A DNA stretch of 64,000 nucleotides from Sphingobacterium tenebrionis (GCF_037126265.1 NZ_JAYLLN010000005.1:90413-154412), one strand, 5' to 3'; positions 42,806 to 52,039 are shown, counted from the stretch's first letter. Numbers and translations are program-made. Notes: generated by a model not told the origin, from the sequence alone.

Positions 42806-44731
42806 ATGAAACTACTAAAGCCTTTGAATCATATCAAGATTGTTCCTCGGTGGATAATCTTTAGTTTCGACATCGCTATTTCAGCATGTGCTTTTATTTT
42901 CGCATTCACGCTATACAATAATTTTCAACTCGATTCTTTTTCCAAAATCGATTTCTCGATCGAGTTCTTATTCTGCATGTCCCTGACTGCCCTTTCGTTT
43001 CTGGTATTTCGACTCTACAGTGGTATCGTAAGGTATACCTCTGCGGTAGATTCCATCCGGATTTTATCTACGATCGTCTTCACGGCCATCATCATGTTCA
43101 TTGCCAAATTATTGCTGATCGCTTTGGCAATCCCGGTGAACATCCCGCTCAACCTGATCATCATCTATGCCCTGTTTGCTTTTACAGGCCTAACCACCTA
43201 CCGTACTTGTATCAAGATCTTCTTCCAATATACCAAATCAACAAGAAACGGACGTAAGAATGCGGTTGTTTTTGGTGCTGGCGATCTGGGGATCGCCGTA
43301 AAACGGACTTTTGAGCACGATTTCCGATCGGAGAAGACTATTGTAGCTTACATCGATGATAATGAGGAAAAGATCGGAAAGTCCATTGATGGCCTAAAGA
43401 TCTACAGTTCCAAGGAATTCCCAAGGATGATCAAAAAATATGGGATCGATGAACTGATCATTGCCTCATCCAATATCGATATCGACAACAAGAACATGAT
43501 CATTGATATCGCTTTGGAGCAGAACATCAATGTACTGACTTTACCTCCTGTAAATAAAATATTGAACGGGGATCTTTCCCCTGCCCAGATCAAACAGGTT
43601 CGTATCGAAGACCTGTTGGAAAGAGCGCCCATACAGATTTCCAATGAAAAACTATTCGATCAGTTGCGTGGAAAACGGGTGTTGGTAACAGGTGCCGCAG
43701 GCTCTATAGGTTCAGAAATATCCAAGCAATTGAGTAAATATGAGCCGCAGATGATCATATTATGTGATCAGGCCGAGTCGCCTTTACATAACCTTCAATT
43801 GGACCTTCAGGACCTCTATAAAAACCAGATCTACCATACCTTTATTGCCGATATCCGCAGCGAGGAAAGAATGCGCCAATTGTTTGAAACCTTTAAACCA
43901 CATTTTGTTTACCATGCGGCTGCTTATAAACACGTGCCGATGATGGAGAACCACCCGAGCGAGGGGGTGAAGACCAATGTATTTGGAACCTATCTTTTGG
44001 CCAATCTATCGGTGGAATTTGACATCCAAAAGTTCGTTTTTGTATCTACAGATAAAGCCGTAAACCCTACGAACATCATGGGGGCTACCAAACGGATAGC
44101 TGAAAAATATGTACAATCCTTAAACGAATATCTATCCACGCAGAACGGCATCAAATCTACCCGCTTCATTACCACGCGGTTCGGAAATGTTTTGGGCTCA
44201 AATGGGTCTGTTATTCCAAGATTTAGGGATCAGATCGAAAAGGGTGGGCCTGTTACGGTGACCCATCCTGACATCACCCGTTATTTCATGACCATCCCCG
44301 AAGCCTGTCAGCTGGTTATAGAAGCCGGTAATATGGGCCAGGGCGGCGAAATCTTTGTGTTCGATATGGGGAAATCCGTTAAAATCGTGGATCTTGCCAA
44401 AAAGATGATCCGATTATCCGGTTATGTTCCTTTCAAGGATATCGAAATCAAATTCACCGGTTTACGTCCTGGCGAAAAATTGTATGAAGAATTATTGAAC
44501 GACCTGGAGAACACCTTGCCTACCCACCATGAGAAGATCATGATCGCCAAGGTCCGTGGAAACGATTTCAACAGGGTAAAAGAAGAAGTTTTAAACCTTT
44601 CTAAGGCTTTAGAAAGCCACAACAACTTAAATATTGTCCGTCAGATGAAGGTCATGGTTCCTGAATTCCTGAGCCAAAACTCCATCTATGAGCAATTGGA
44701 CAAGGAAAAGATGGCTTCCCTTAACCCTTAA
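42806..44731 (+). CDS. Membrane nucleotide-sugar 4,6-dehydratase (WbpM/CapD/FlaA1-like)
   Basis: A 641-residue protein: about four N-terminal membrane helices (1-130), a CoA-binding-like Rossmann domain (NAVVFGAGDLGIAVKRTF, about 150-165) and a C-terminal SDR domain (VLVTGAAGSIGSEISKQL near 290-310). The catalytic segment is FVSTDKAVNPTNIMGATKR, with Met replacing the usual Tyr, as in the WbpM class that inverts or retains C5 of UDP-GlcNAc. Such enzymes start the synthesis of deoxy-sugars for surface polysaccharide. No other polysaccharide genes are adjacent. Confidence 0.92.
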   Translation: MKLLKPLNHIKIVPRWIIFSFDIAISACAFIFAFTLYNNFQLDSFSKIDFSIEFLFCMSLTALSFLVFRLYSGIVRYTSAVDSIRILSTIVFTAIIMFIAKLLLIALAIPVNIPLNLIIIYALFAFTGLTTYRTCIKIFFQYTKSTRNGRKNAVVFGAGDLGIAVKRTFEHDFRSEKTIVAYIDDNEEKIGKSIDGLKIYSSKEFPRMIKKYGIDELIIASSNIDIDNKNMIIDIALEQNINVLTLPPVNKILNGDLSPAQIKQVRIEDLLERAPIQISNEKLFDQLRGKRVLVTGAAGSIGSEISKQLSKYEPQMIILCDQAESPLHNLQLDLQDLYKNQIYHTFIADIRSEERMRQLFETFKPHFVYHAAAYKHVPMMENHPSEGVKTNVFGTYLLANLSVEFDIQKFVFVSTDKAVNPTNIMGATKRIAEKYVQSLNEYLSTQNGIKSTRFITTRFGNVLGSNGSVIPRFRDQIEKGGPVTVTHPDITRYFMTIPEACQLVIEAGNMGQGGEIFVFDMGKSVKIVDLAKKMIRLSGYVPFKDIEIKFTGLRPGEKLYEELLNDLENTLPTHHEKIMIAKVRGNDFNRVKEEVLNLSKALESHNNLNIVRQMKVMVPEFLSQNSIYEQLDKEKMASLNP

Positions 44732-44756
44732 TTAAATAAATATTTTTCTATAATTA

Positions 44757-44786
44757 TTGCAAGTATTCTTTAAAAGTGTATTTTTG
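44757..44786 (+). promoter_or_regulatory. Promoter of the TPR-protein gene
   Basis: TTG (44757-44759), a 19-nt spacer and TATTTTTG (44779-44786) match the Bacteroidota consensus; the ATG is at 44813. Confidence 0.65.
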
Positions 44787-44812
44787 CCTTCCATAATCTA
44801 TTAAAACAAAGA

Positions 44813-45475
44813 ATGTCACAAAATAATCAAACCGTTTCTTCAGGCACGAAGAAATCATTTTTCCAAGAAAACGAAAAGAGTATCACCTTTATTGTAGCAG
44901 GAATCATTGTATTGATCCTATTGTATATTGGGTACCAAAGACTATATCTAGCGCCACGTGCAGAGAAAGCAGCAAACCAGATGTACCATGCTGAAAACTA
45001 TGCTACCATCGATTCTTTGCAAAAGAAAGCGATTGAAGGTGACGGTGCATTTCCAGGTTTCAAGGAAATCGCTGACGAATATTCAAACACCAAATCAGCA
45101 AACATTGCGAATGCTTACCTAGGTGGTCTATATTTACGACAAAAGAATTTCAAGGAAGCCATCAACCATTTAGAGCAGTACACCGAAACGGGATCGGAGA
45201 TCTTAGATCCATTGGTTATCGGTCTATTGGGTGATGCCTATTCTGAAGAAAAGATCTATGATAAAGCCGCTAATTATTACAAGAAAGCAGCTGATAAATC
45301 CAAAAACGTTTATACTACCCCATTATTCCTTAAGAAGTTGGGTCTGGTTTACGAAGAGCTTCAAGATTACAAAAACGCAGAATCTACGTACCAACGCATT
45401 AGAGATGAGTATCCGCAAAGCAGCGAGTCGACTACGATCGACAGCTTCCTAGCACGTGTACAAGCGAAACAGTAA
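44813..45475 (+). CDS. Membrane-anchored TPR protein
   Basis: A 220-residue protein with a short cytoplasmic N-terminus, one membrane segment (about 26-44, SITFIVAGIIVLILLYIGY) and at least three TPR repeats (NIANAYLGGLYLRQKNFKEAINHLEQY; GLLGDAYSEEKIYDKAANYYKKAA; KKLGLVYEELQDYKNAESTYQRI). The architecture is like YfgM, the SecYEG-associated TPR protein, but the assignment is only structural. A terminator follows 24 nt after the stop. Confidence 0.8.
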   Translation: MSQNNQTVSSGTKKSFFQENEKSITFIVAGIIVLILLYIGYQRLYLAPRAEKAANQMYHAENYATIDSLQKKAIEGDGAFPGFKEIADEYSNTKSANIANAYLGGLYLRQKNFKEAINHLEQYTETGSEILDPLVIGLLGDAYSEEKIYDKAANYYKKAADKSKNVYTTPLFLKKLGLVYEELQDYKNAESTYQRIRDEYPQSSESTTIDSFLARVQAKQ

Positions 45476-45491
45476 TCCTAAAAAAATTGAT

Positions 45492-45499
45492 TAACTTTG
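45492..45499 (+). promoter_or_regulatory. -7 box (TAACTTTG) of ribH abutting a terminator
   Basis: TAACTTTG matches TAnnTTTG; the terminator hairpin begins at the next base (45500), so transcription would start inside its 5' arm. The -33 region is weak. Confidence 0.45.
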
Positions 45500-45530
45500 A
45501 GGGCTACCGATGGTAGCCCTTTTTATTTAT
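45500..45530 (+). terminator. Intrinsic terminator of the TPR gene, directly before ribH
   Basis: AGGGCTACC (45500-45508) pairs perfectly with GGTAGCCCT (45512-45520), loop GAT, followed by TTTTATTTAT. The ribH ATG is at 45537. Confidence 0.88.
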
Positions 45531-45536
45531 ACAAAA

Positions 45537-46025
45537 ATGTCAAGTAGTTTAAAAAACCTTTCTGATTTCTCCCACATCGAAGTAGGAAATGCAGCGAATC
45601 TTAAATTTGCAATCGTGGTTTCACAATGGAACGCCCAAATTACCGGCGCATTATTAAAAGGTGCCTATAAAGGATTACTAGATCACGGTGCCACAGAAGA
45701 GAACATTGAACTGATCGAAGTTCCTGGAAGTTACGAACTGATATCAGGAAGTGATATCGCCTTGAGAAAAAGAGATATTGATGCTGTTATTACCTTAGGA
45801 TGTGTGATCCAAGGAGAAACCCGTCATTTTGATTTTATCTGTATGGCGGTAGCCAATGGATTGGCAAATGTAGGCATACAACATAACAAACCGGTTATTT
45901 TCGGTGTGTTGACCACCGATAACCTGGAACAGGCCATCGATCGCTCCGGCGGCAAACATGGCAATAAAGGCGAAGAAGCAGCCATAACAGCTATACAAAT
46001 GGCCCTAATCGGCAAAAAATATTAA
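45537..46025 (+). CDS. ribH: 6,7-dimethyl-8-ribityllumazine synthase RibH
   Basis: RibH condenses the aminoribitylaminopyrimidine with dihydroxybutanone phosphate in riboflavin synthesis. From the ATG at 45537 the protein has 162 residues. Motifs: AIVVSQWNAQITGALLKGA, EVPGSYELI, VITLGCVIQGETRHFDFI (catalytic His) and PVIFGVLTTDNLEQAIDRSGGKHGNKGEEAA. Length is normal. A frame open from 45510 would start inside the terminator, so it is rejected. No FMN riboswitch is present upstream. Confidence 0.96.
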   Translation: MSSSLKNLSDFSHIEVGNAANLKFAIVVSQWNAQITGALLKGAYKGLLDHGATEENIELIEVPGSYELISGSDIALRKRDIDAVITLGCVIQGETRHFDFICMAVANGLANVGIQHNKPVIFGVLTTDNLEQAIDRSGGKHGNKGEEAAITAIQMALIGKKY

Positions 46026-46052
46026 TGGTATCGTTTTTGATTGACTAAGGAT

Positions 46053-46796
46053 ATGAAACACAGGTTAATAGTATCCAGGAAGCTAAGTGTGGTTTCCTCT
46101 TACTATTTCTGCTTATTCCTAACCCTGCTAAGTATATATCCTAACTTAGCTAAGGCACAATCCAAGAACATAGTAGATAAGATATGGAACAGCGCGGGCG
46201 GTAAAAATAAGTGGGAATCAACAAAGTACATTATGTTTACTGTTTCAGGAAACAGCCAATTTGGCAGCATCACTGGAACCCGTAAATTTTTATTGGACAA
46301 GCAAAGTAACTTGGTCAGGTTTGAAGGAACATTTGATAATGAAAATATTGTTGCTATCCTCAACGTTCAGAACCAGAAACTAATCCGTCTATACGACGAA
46401 AACGGCACAGAACTTTCTGTCACCGACTTTAAAGGATTGGTTTCAGAACTAGCAGCACAATACAACATTGACCTCAAGGTCCTAGCCTTACCGGCGAGTA
46501 TTGCAACCGCATCCTTGGATGGCGGCTCGGAGAGCAAGATCATCAATGCGGAAAAGTTGCAAAAAGTAGACTTTAACAATTTCCTTGGCGGAAGCGGAAG
46601 TGTATATGTCAATGAGGAGTCTGGAATGATCAAACGGATCGATATGGACAATAAGAGCTATATCGTCAATGGTTACAAGGATATCGGAAATGGCTTGGTG
46701 CTACCCACCATTTTCAAAGGCTCAAACGACAGCATATCCTACCAAAAGGTAGCTTCCTTCACAGAAATGGAAACCGAAAAGTTTAAGTCATTTTAG
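46053..46796 (+). CDS. Secreted protein of unknown function
   Basis: A 247-residue protein with an N-terminal signal region (MKHRLIVSRKLSVVSSYYFC... to NLAKAQ, about 1-35). The mature part is predicted mostly beta (WESTKYIMFTVSGNSQFGSITGTRKFLLDKQSNLVRFEG; GLVLPTIFKGS), reminiscent of outer-membrane lipoprotein-sorting-like folds, but without a firm match. A TTG at 46041 would add four residues; the ATG at 46053 is preferred. It is followed by the bidirectional terminator at 46818-46846. Confidence 0.7.
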   Translation: MKHRLIVSRKLSVVSSYYFCLFLTLLSIYPNLAKAQSKNIVDKIWNSAGGKNKWESTKYIMFTVSGNSQFGSITGTRKFLLDKQSNLVRFEGTFDNENIVAILNVQNQKLIRLYDENGTELSVTDFKGLVSELAAQYNIDLKVLALPASIATASLDGGSESKIINAEKLQKVDFNNFLGGSGSVYVNEESGMIKRIDMDNKSYIVNGYKDIGNGLVLPTIFKGSNDSISYQKVASFTEMETEKFKSF

Positions 46797-46817
46797 AAAT
46801 TTAATTTATAGAATAGC

Positions 46818-46846
46818 AAAGGGCGAATCTAACCGATTTGCCCTTT
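46818..46846. terminator. Bidirectional terminator between convergent genes
   Basis: AAAGGGCGAATC (46818-46829) pairs with GATTTGCCCTTT (46835-46846), 12 bp with one G-U, loop of five, with T-rich sequence on the plus side. Confidence 0.82.
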
Positions 46847-46873
46847 TTATCTTGTTAATCTTAATAATCTTGT

Positions 46874-49390
46874 TTAATTCCGGGTATAGGTACTTACTCG
46901 TCCACTTCTACCATGTTGATCAATGGCTGCCAGTTTCACGATCATATGATCTTTTAATGCAATCCCGCCTTTTGGATACGGACGGCTATTAACTGTTGGT
47001 ATCGATCCATCTTCTGTATAATAGATCTGAAAGCCAGGATATTCCGTATTGGCATGTAAAGTTCCCTTTTCAGCATTTATTCCTACCGATGGCAGCCGAT
47101 ACTTAAATCCGCCAAAGGCAAAATCCAATTTCTGAAGTTCATTACTACCTACCTTGTGCACAAAAGCATTATACGTTTTATCAAATTCGGATTTATTGAA
47201 TTCCTTATCATTTTCCCAATTTCGTTTTGGGGCCCATGCCCGCTCTGCCATGGCAAACAAACGGGGGAACAACATGTAATCCATACGCTCCGCAGTCAGT
47301 ACCGTTTCTGCCCACAATGCGGCTTTGATGCCCACTAAGTTGGACCTCCCCTTCTCGGTAAGTCTTACTTTGCCTGCAATATATTCATCTTTCAGATCCT
47401 TGCCTGTCTGTGTGTATTTCATATTGGCAAAAAATGCTTCTGGCAACATGGAATAGGCATGGTATAGATCGGTTATGGAAGCCCATTTTAAGCCCGGTTC
47501 ATTGAAATTCCTATCCCAGACCATGTCCAAATAATAATTTGCACAACTGGTAAATACCGTCTTATATCCCGCATTGGCCAATCTATAGGCCAAATCTTCC
47601 TGTCCTCCACCGATAACATTGTTCCATACATCTAGGTACATGTCCAAATGATTGAGTTCAGGATTGACCTGCATCCCTTTTCCTTGGTTGACCATACCAA
47701 ATTCTTCCCATCCCGCAATGTTCATTCCCTTTGATGCACAGATGGCATTTATCTTTTCCACATAATATGGCCAAACTTCATAAACAGATTTCATCCCTTC
47801 TTTCGCCATCAGCTGCTTGATGATGGGTGAGCCTTCCCAAGATCCCGATGGAACCTCATCTCCGCCCAGGGAGACAAGTTTCAGTTCCAAACCCACTTCC
47901 TGATACATCTTCTTGATATCCTCCAATACCACGTCTATAAAGCGATATACAGAAGGCAATGCCGGGTTCATCACATTATCGTCCCAATATTGTGCGGAAC
48001 TATATTTGGAACTATCAGTAGCTTCGTACAACAGGAATTCTTCAGCTTCTTTCTGCTTTCCGGCTTTCATCAAACGATGGTATCGTGTTTCCATGGCCTC
48101 TATGGCTGCTCTGGCATGCCCAGGGGTCTCTATTTCCGGAATGATGGTTACATGTCTTTCCGCAGCATAAGTCAATAGCTCCTGAAATTGTTCTTTTGTC
48201 AGAAAGGCATTTTCGGTAGGATTTGAGCCTGATCCATAAGCAGGTTGAATGCTATTCCCATCTTTAAAGGTTCCGGATCGTTTTGATCCTATTTCTGTTA
48301 ATTCTGGCAATGAGGGGATCTCCAATCGCCAACCCTCATCGTCTATAAAATGCAGGTGGAACTTATTCAACTTCAAGGAAGCCATCACATCAATGTATTT
48401 CTTGATGGTATGGATATCCTTAAAATTCCGAGCGATATCCATCATGAACCCCCGATAAGCAAACCTGGGTTCATCCTGAACTTCCAAAAAAGGAAAGGAA
48501 AGGGCTGTTTTCCCCTGTAATTGTTCCGGATTCAATAAGGATCTTAAAGATTGGACGGCATAAAAAACGCCGGCCGCATGGGAAGCGGAAATTTCGATCC
48601 CATTCGTTGAAACCTTTAAATGATAGGCTTCCTTGCCTAATTCCTTGTTCTGTCTTATTTTAAGCTTGCCTTGGTCACCTTTGGGTGCCTGGATTTGGGC
48701 CAGATTTGGGAAAGTGCGGAGATATTCGCTAAAGGATTTTTTATCTGAATTATTGAATCCCTCATCGATAGAAACATCCAGTATCTTACCTGGGCTAAAA
48801 GCCCCATTTCCCATTTTCAAATGAGCGGGAGTTGGTAAAATGGCCTGCGCCTTGCCATTATGGGTCAAACTATTTCGTGCATAAAGCGCGGATAACATAT
48901 TGTTTTCCTCTTGTGGGGTGACCTTAGCAGCAATCACTTCTGGATGTCCTATCTCAATGTGCTTGCTTGGTTTGGACTTACTTTCCAGGTAAAACCCATT
49001 TGGTGTCAGTGAAGTGTGGGTAATGGGATAAGGGGACTTGTATTCTAGTGTTATAGAATCTTTCACATTTATCCGAGTTCCCTTTGCAAAGTCTACGGAA
49101 TACAGGTTACCATTTCGGTTATGGAACCTGTAATTTTTTTGGTTAATTTCTTCAGCATTGTTTTGGTTAATTTCTTCAATGGGATACATGGAATTGAACC
49201 ATAGGTCATAGGTATCCAATTGGATGGGCACATTATCGGTATTGATCAAGGTCAGTTGCAATACCCGATTTTGGCTGGGATGGTAGTTAGCGCTAAAATC
49301 CCATTTTACTTTGATCTTCTGTGCGGAAGATTCCTGAAGTCCGAGACATAGTCCCAAACTCAGTGTAAGGTAAGTTTTTAATCGATTCAT
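46874..49390 (-). CDS. GH20 beta-N-acetylhexosaminidase
   Basis: An 838-residue exported enzyme removing terminal GlcNAc/GalNAc. Signal peptide 1-23 (ending ESSAQ); an N-terminal chitobiase/beta-hexosaminidase carbohydrate-binding-like domain (about 25-170); GH20b domain with EAYHLKVSTNGIEIS; and the catalytic barrel with FHLHFIDDEGWRLEIP, PEIETPGHARAA, and the Asp-Glu catalytic pair in LVSLGGDEVPSGSW (near residue 510). A C-terminal domain with FQIYYTEDGSIPT ends the protein. Possible substrates are chitooligosaccharides or host-type glycans. Not linked to a SusC/D pair. Confidence 0.95.
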   Translation of the reverse strand: MNRLKTYLTLSLGLCLGLQESSAQKIKVKWDFSANYHPSQNRVLQLTLINTDNVPIQLDTYDLWFNSMYPIEEINQNNAEEINQKNYRFHNRNGNLYSVDFAKGTRINVKDSITLEYKSPYPITHTSLTPNGFYLESKSKPSKHIEIGHPEVIAAKVTPQEENNMLSALYARNSLTHNGKAQAILPTPAHLKMGNGAFSPGKILDVSIDEGFNNSDKKSFSEYLRTFPNLAQIQAPKGDQGKLKIRQNKELGKEAYHLKVSTNGIEISASHAAGVFYAVQSLRSLLNPEQLQGKTALSFPFLEVQDEPRFAYRGFMMDIARNFKDIHTIKKYIDVMASLKLNKFHLHFIDDEGWRLEIPSLPELTEIGSKRSGTFKDGNSIQPAYGSGSNPTENAFLTKEQFQELLTYAAERHVTIIPEIETPGHARAAIEAMETRYHRLMKAGKQKEAEEFLLYEATDSSKYSSAQYWDDNVMNPALPSVYRFIDVVLEDIKKMYQEVGLELKLVSLGGDEVPSGSWEGSPIIKQLMAKEGMKSVYEVWPYYVEKINAICASKGMNIAGWEEFGMVNQGKGMQVNPELNHLDMYLDVWNNVIGGGQEDLAYRLANAGYKTVFTSCANYYLDMVWDRNFNEPGLKWASITDLYHAYSMLPEAFFANMKYTQTGKDLKDEYIAGKVRLTEKGRSNLVGIKAALWAETVLTAERMDYMLFPRLFAMAERAWAPKRNWENDKEFNKSEFDKTYNAFVHKVGSNELQKLDFAFGGFKYRLPSVGINAEKGTLHANTEYPGFQIYYTEDGSIPTVNSRPYPKGGIALKDHMIVKLAAIDQHGRSGRVSTYTRN

Positions 49391-49454
49391 AATAGTTGTA
49401 ATCTAGCAAAAAATACCCTTAAAAGAATTATTTAGGATTTTTTTGATAAAAAAT

Positions 49455-49485
49455 TTTGGGAATAATAAAGGAAATTCTATATTTG
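49455..49485 (+). promoter_or_regulatory. Promoter of tRNA-Glu
   Basis: TTTG (49455-49458), a 19-nt spacer and TATATTTG (49478-49485); the mature tRNA starts at 49504. Confidence 0.72.
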
Positions 49486-49503
49486 CACACCGAAACACAA
49501 ATC

Positions 49504-49575
49504 GGCCCGTTCGTCTAGGGGTTAGGACGCAAGATTTTCATTCTTGAAACAGGGGTTCGATTCCCCTACGGGCTA
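49504..49575 (+). tRNA. tRNA-Glu (anticodon UUC)
   Basis: The cloverleaf folds well: acceptor GGCCCGT with ACGGGCT, D arm GTCT/GGAC, anticodon stem CAAGA/TCTTG with loop TTTTCAT (anticodon TTC), T arm AGGGG-TTCGATT-CCCCT and discriminator A. The CCA end is not encoded. A strong hairpin follows. Confidence 0.97.
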
Positions 49576-49580
49576 CAGAG

Positions 49581-49606
49581 AAATGCTCAGCTTTCGCTGA
49601 GCATTT
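49581..49606 (+). terminator. Terminator of tRNA-Glu
   Basis: AAATGCTCAGC (49581-49591) pairs perfectly with GCTGAGCATTT (49596-49606), loop TTTC, and ends in a T run. Confidence 0.9.
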
Positions 49607-49620
49607 TTAGTATAAAGTAG

Positions 49621-49640
49621 TGAGTATTTAGTATTAAGAC
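49621..49640. repeat. Single ATTTAGT-type repeat unit
   Basis: TGAGTATTTAGTATTAAGACC here matches the left arm of the inverted repeat at 19567-19587 except for one base (A for T before AGACC). Confidence 0.5.
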
Positions 49641-49664
49641 CGAAGGCGAAACGTATAGGCCGGA

Positions 49665-50204
49665 TTAAAATTTATACGTAATTCCTACATTGAGTACAGA
49701 TACGCCATATCCCAATTCTGCGAAGGCGCCTAATTTCTCACTGAAAAAATATCGGCTACCCAAAAATCCGCTTAATCCCATTCCGCTACTGTAATTGTCT
49801 GCCACATCTAAACCATCTCCATCTGAGGAGTAGCTCACGATATTAAAACCCAACATCAATCCACCATATACATCCAATTTTGGTGCAGAAGTAAAACCAT
49901 TATAATGGTAAGCACCTCGAATTCCAGTGATCAAGTAATTCCATTTTGAGGTATAATTTCCGCTATTGTATTTGTACGCTGTGTTACCTACATATGCACC
50001 AAGAGAAATTACCCCAGGGCCATTCATGTCCCACATGCCATAATCAAGTGATAGACTTAAAGCTGGACGTGCCTTTCCCAGTCCTCCTAAGGCGGTTCCA
50101 AGTCCGAAACCAGCATTTATAGCTGTTGTTACTTTTTTAAATTGTTGGCCTTGGACTTTAAGCGCGGCCAATAGAACCGTAATAATAATGGTTAGTCTTT
50201 TCAT
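49665..50204 (-). CDS. Small outer-membrane beta-barrel protein
   Basis: A 179-residue protein with a signal peptide (1-20, ending VQGQ) and glycine/aromatic alternating strands (ALSLSLDYGMWDMN, ISLGAYVGNTAYKY, KLDVYGGLMLGFNIVSY) ending GYGVSVLNVGITYKF, an 8-strand OmpA-like barrel pattern. It is the last gene of a three-gene operon with two lipoproteins, divergent from a two-component system that may control it. Confidence 0.78.
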   Translation of the reverse strand: MKRLTIIITVLLAALKVQGQQFKKVTTAINAGFGLGTALGGLGKARPALSLSLDYGMWDMNGPGVISLGAYVGNTAYKYNSGNYTSKWNYLITGIRGAYHYNGFTSAPKLDVYGGLMLGFNIVSYSSDGDGLDVADNYSSGMGLSGFLGSRYFFSEKLGAFAELGYGVSVLNVGITYKF

Positions 50205-50206
50205 AT

Positions 50207-51010
50207 TTAGTTTGCTTTTTTATAGATATACTCCCTAGTTTCCACCAGCTTATTGGTTGCTCTATCGTAGATTTCTGCCTTAGTAGGATATCCGGAATCG
50301 TTGTAGGTATATTTCCAGATATGATCTAAGAAGATCGAGGTTCCTGCAACACCCGCACCCGTCAACTTTTGGCTCTTGGCATTATTGATTGAATAAGTTT
50401 TCCATTTCCAGGGAAACCCTGTCATCCGATAATTCTTGTCATCAAAATCGCTAAATTCCATAATGCTTAACAATGTACCATCTGTATTTAATTCAGTCCT
50501 TAAGAGATTTTCACCTTTACTATCAAATGTATATTTATTGAGGGCATACTCTTGACCATTCAAGGCTGAAATCTTTTCTAATACCATATTGTTCGTATAT
50601 TCAAAATGTAGGTTCACCACCCCATGTGGATAGGTCCAAGTTCCGGAAACCGGTTTATCATCAGTTCCATAGGCATAATCTTCCCGATAAACATGTTTTC
50701 CAGCATGGCTATGGGTTGCTGATATCATATTTCCCTTATCGTTATAGGTGAAAACTGCTGTACTTTCCCCAACTCCATCCTTTGGATGGATCCGGTATGT
50801 AGTTATTTGATTTTCTTCATTATATAAAAAGGAAATGTCAGTCACCCCGTTCACTTTCTCCTCGACAAGTAATAGCTGATTGCCTTGGACTATCCCTGAA
50901 TAACACGGGCTTTGCTCATCATTGGGGTCGCAATCTTCACCCTTGGAGCAGGACATCATAGTCACTGCGATAAAAAAAATCCAAATGTTGCTTTTCATTA
51001 TTGTTTTCAT
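50207..51010 (-). CDS. Lipoprotein with YD-like beta repeats
   Basis: About 267 residues. The signal ends in the lipobox TMMSCSKGED. The mature part has repeated short strands of the type ISFLYNEENQITTYRI, AVFTYNDKGNMISATHS and WKYTYNDSGYPTKAEIYD, like the YD/RHS-type or DUF4595-type beta repeats of Bacteroidota surface lipoproteins. No catalytic motif. Two nearby ATG codons (51016, 51010) are possible starts. It begins 20-30 nt after the upstream carboxypeptidase-regulatory-like gene and ends 3 nt before the barrel gene. Confidence 0.7.
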   Translation of the reverse strand: MKTIMKSNIWIFFIAVTMMSCSKGEDCDPNDEQSPCYSGIVQGNQLLLVEEKVNGVTDISFLYNEENQITTYRIHPKDGVGESTAVFTYNDKGNMISATHSHAGKHVYREDYAYGTDDKPVSGTWTYPHGVVNLHFEYTNNMVLEKISALNGQEYALNKYTFDSKGENLLRTELNTDGTLLSIMEFSDFDDKNYRMTGFPWKWKTYSINNAKSQKLTGAGVAGTSIFLDHIWKYTYNDSGYPTKAEIYDRATNKLVETREYIYKKAN

Positions 51011-51036
51011 GTTCACTTTTTTTTTATTTTTTAATA

Positions 51037-51792
51037 TTAATAGCCAATAACAATGGAAGCAGAATTATCGACTCCGTTTCCAGGTTTTGGTATAAAATCA
51101 AGTTGAAATTCGTTTACTGCTCCTTCCCTTTTATACCAGTCTTCAATTTTAAGGTCGGTTGTTTTTCCATCTTTTTTCAATTTGGCAGTAACCTTATACC
51201 TTCCTATGGGTATATCCCAAAGCTCACTTCGTTGGGTCCATTTTTTATCGCCAAATTTTAAGACAATCGTTTTTCCTGTTGATCCATCGATCAGCGGACC
51301 TGTAGGTTTCAGCGTAATCTCCATGTCCTTCTCATCTTCGTAAAAACCATAATCGGTCGTTAGCATGACGGTTCCGCCATAATAAGCTTCCGCTTCCCAG
51401 GGCATATCTCCTTCCAGCTTCCAGGAAAAATTGCGTACTGCACCCTCCTCATTGAAAGCATCGGTTCCATCCGGAAAAAGCTCCATCGTGTAGACTTTTC
51501 CATTATATTGCTTGTCTATATAGGCAAAAGCCCGCCAAGAACCTGGGAGAGACTTTATGCGGTAAGTTCCCGACTTATCTGTCGTACCATGAATATAGGA
51601 TGCATACAACATGGTATTGTCTAAAAGAATACGAACGTCTGAAAGGGGTTCACCTTTTGAATCTGTTACCTTGCCAGTGGCATAGCCTTTTTCTGGTCCA
51701 GCAGTACCTTCGCCTGTGTCAGCTTTATCACAACAGGCAAATAGTACCAAGGATATAGCTGTCCAAATTGCCTTTCCAATTGTCATTTTCAT
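51037..51792 (-). CDS. Lipoprotein with carboxypeptidase-regulatory-like domain
   Basis: A 251-residue protein whose signal ends in a lipobox (VLFACCDKAD). Residues about 40-110 are a carboxypeptidase-regulatory-like beta-sandwich (ATGKVTDSKGEPLSDVRILLDN, GTYRIKSLPGSWRAFAYID). The rest is beta-rich (FKGDKK-type charged strands, DLKIEDWYKREGAVNEF) without a known motif. First gene of the operon. A TAATTTTG box on the minus strand at 51935-51942 is a candidate -7 element, about 140 nt upstream. Confidence 0.72.
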   Translation of the reverse strand: MKMTIGKAIWTAISLVLFACCDKADTGEGTAGPEKGYATGKVTDSKGEPLSDVRILLDNTMLYASYIHGTTDKSGTYRIKSLPGSWRAFAYIDKQYNGKVYTMELFPDGTDAFNEEGAVRNFSWKLEGDMPWEAEAYYGGTVMLTTDYGFYEDEKDMEITLKPTGPLIDGSTGKTIVLKFGDKKWTQRSELWDIPIGRYKVTAKLKKDGKTTDLKIEDWYKREGAVNEFQLDFIPKPGNGVDNSASIVIGY

Positions 51793-51934
51793 AATCGTTT
51801 TATTTTATTTTCAATTCTGTTAATTTTCGAATGTTACTATCGTTCTAGTAGAAGAACTATTTCTTTTTTTCGGATCTGACTACCAAGAGAGAATGTGTTC
51901 TCATAATTTTTTCTGTTAAGGTTTATTTTCATCT

Positions 51935-52010
51935 CAAAATTAGACCATCCTGATTTTCTATCTTACCCCCCAAAGGGGGTTTTTATCCAAAGCTCTTATA
52001 CCTATCTTTG
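51935..52010. promoter_or_regulatory. Divergent -7 boxes flanking a CCCCC/GGGGG palindrome
   Basis: TAATTTTG on the minus strand (51935-51942) faces the lipoprotein operon, and TATCTTTG on the plus strand (52003-52010) faces the kinase gene. Between them ACCCCC-CAAA-GGGGGT forms a palindrome at about 51965-51980. It is a candidate operator, possibly for the adjacent response regulator; -33 elements are not clear on either side. Confidence 0.45.
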
Positions 52011-52039
52011 TATCAGTATTAACCTGATAATGAACCGTT

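Noticed and set aside
45480..45537. FMN (RFN) riboswitch before ribH
   Set aside because: None of the conserved RFN elements is present; the only structure is a simple terminator hairpin.
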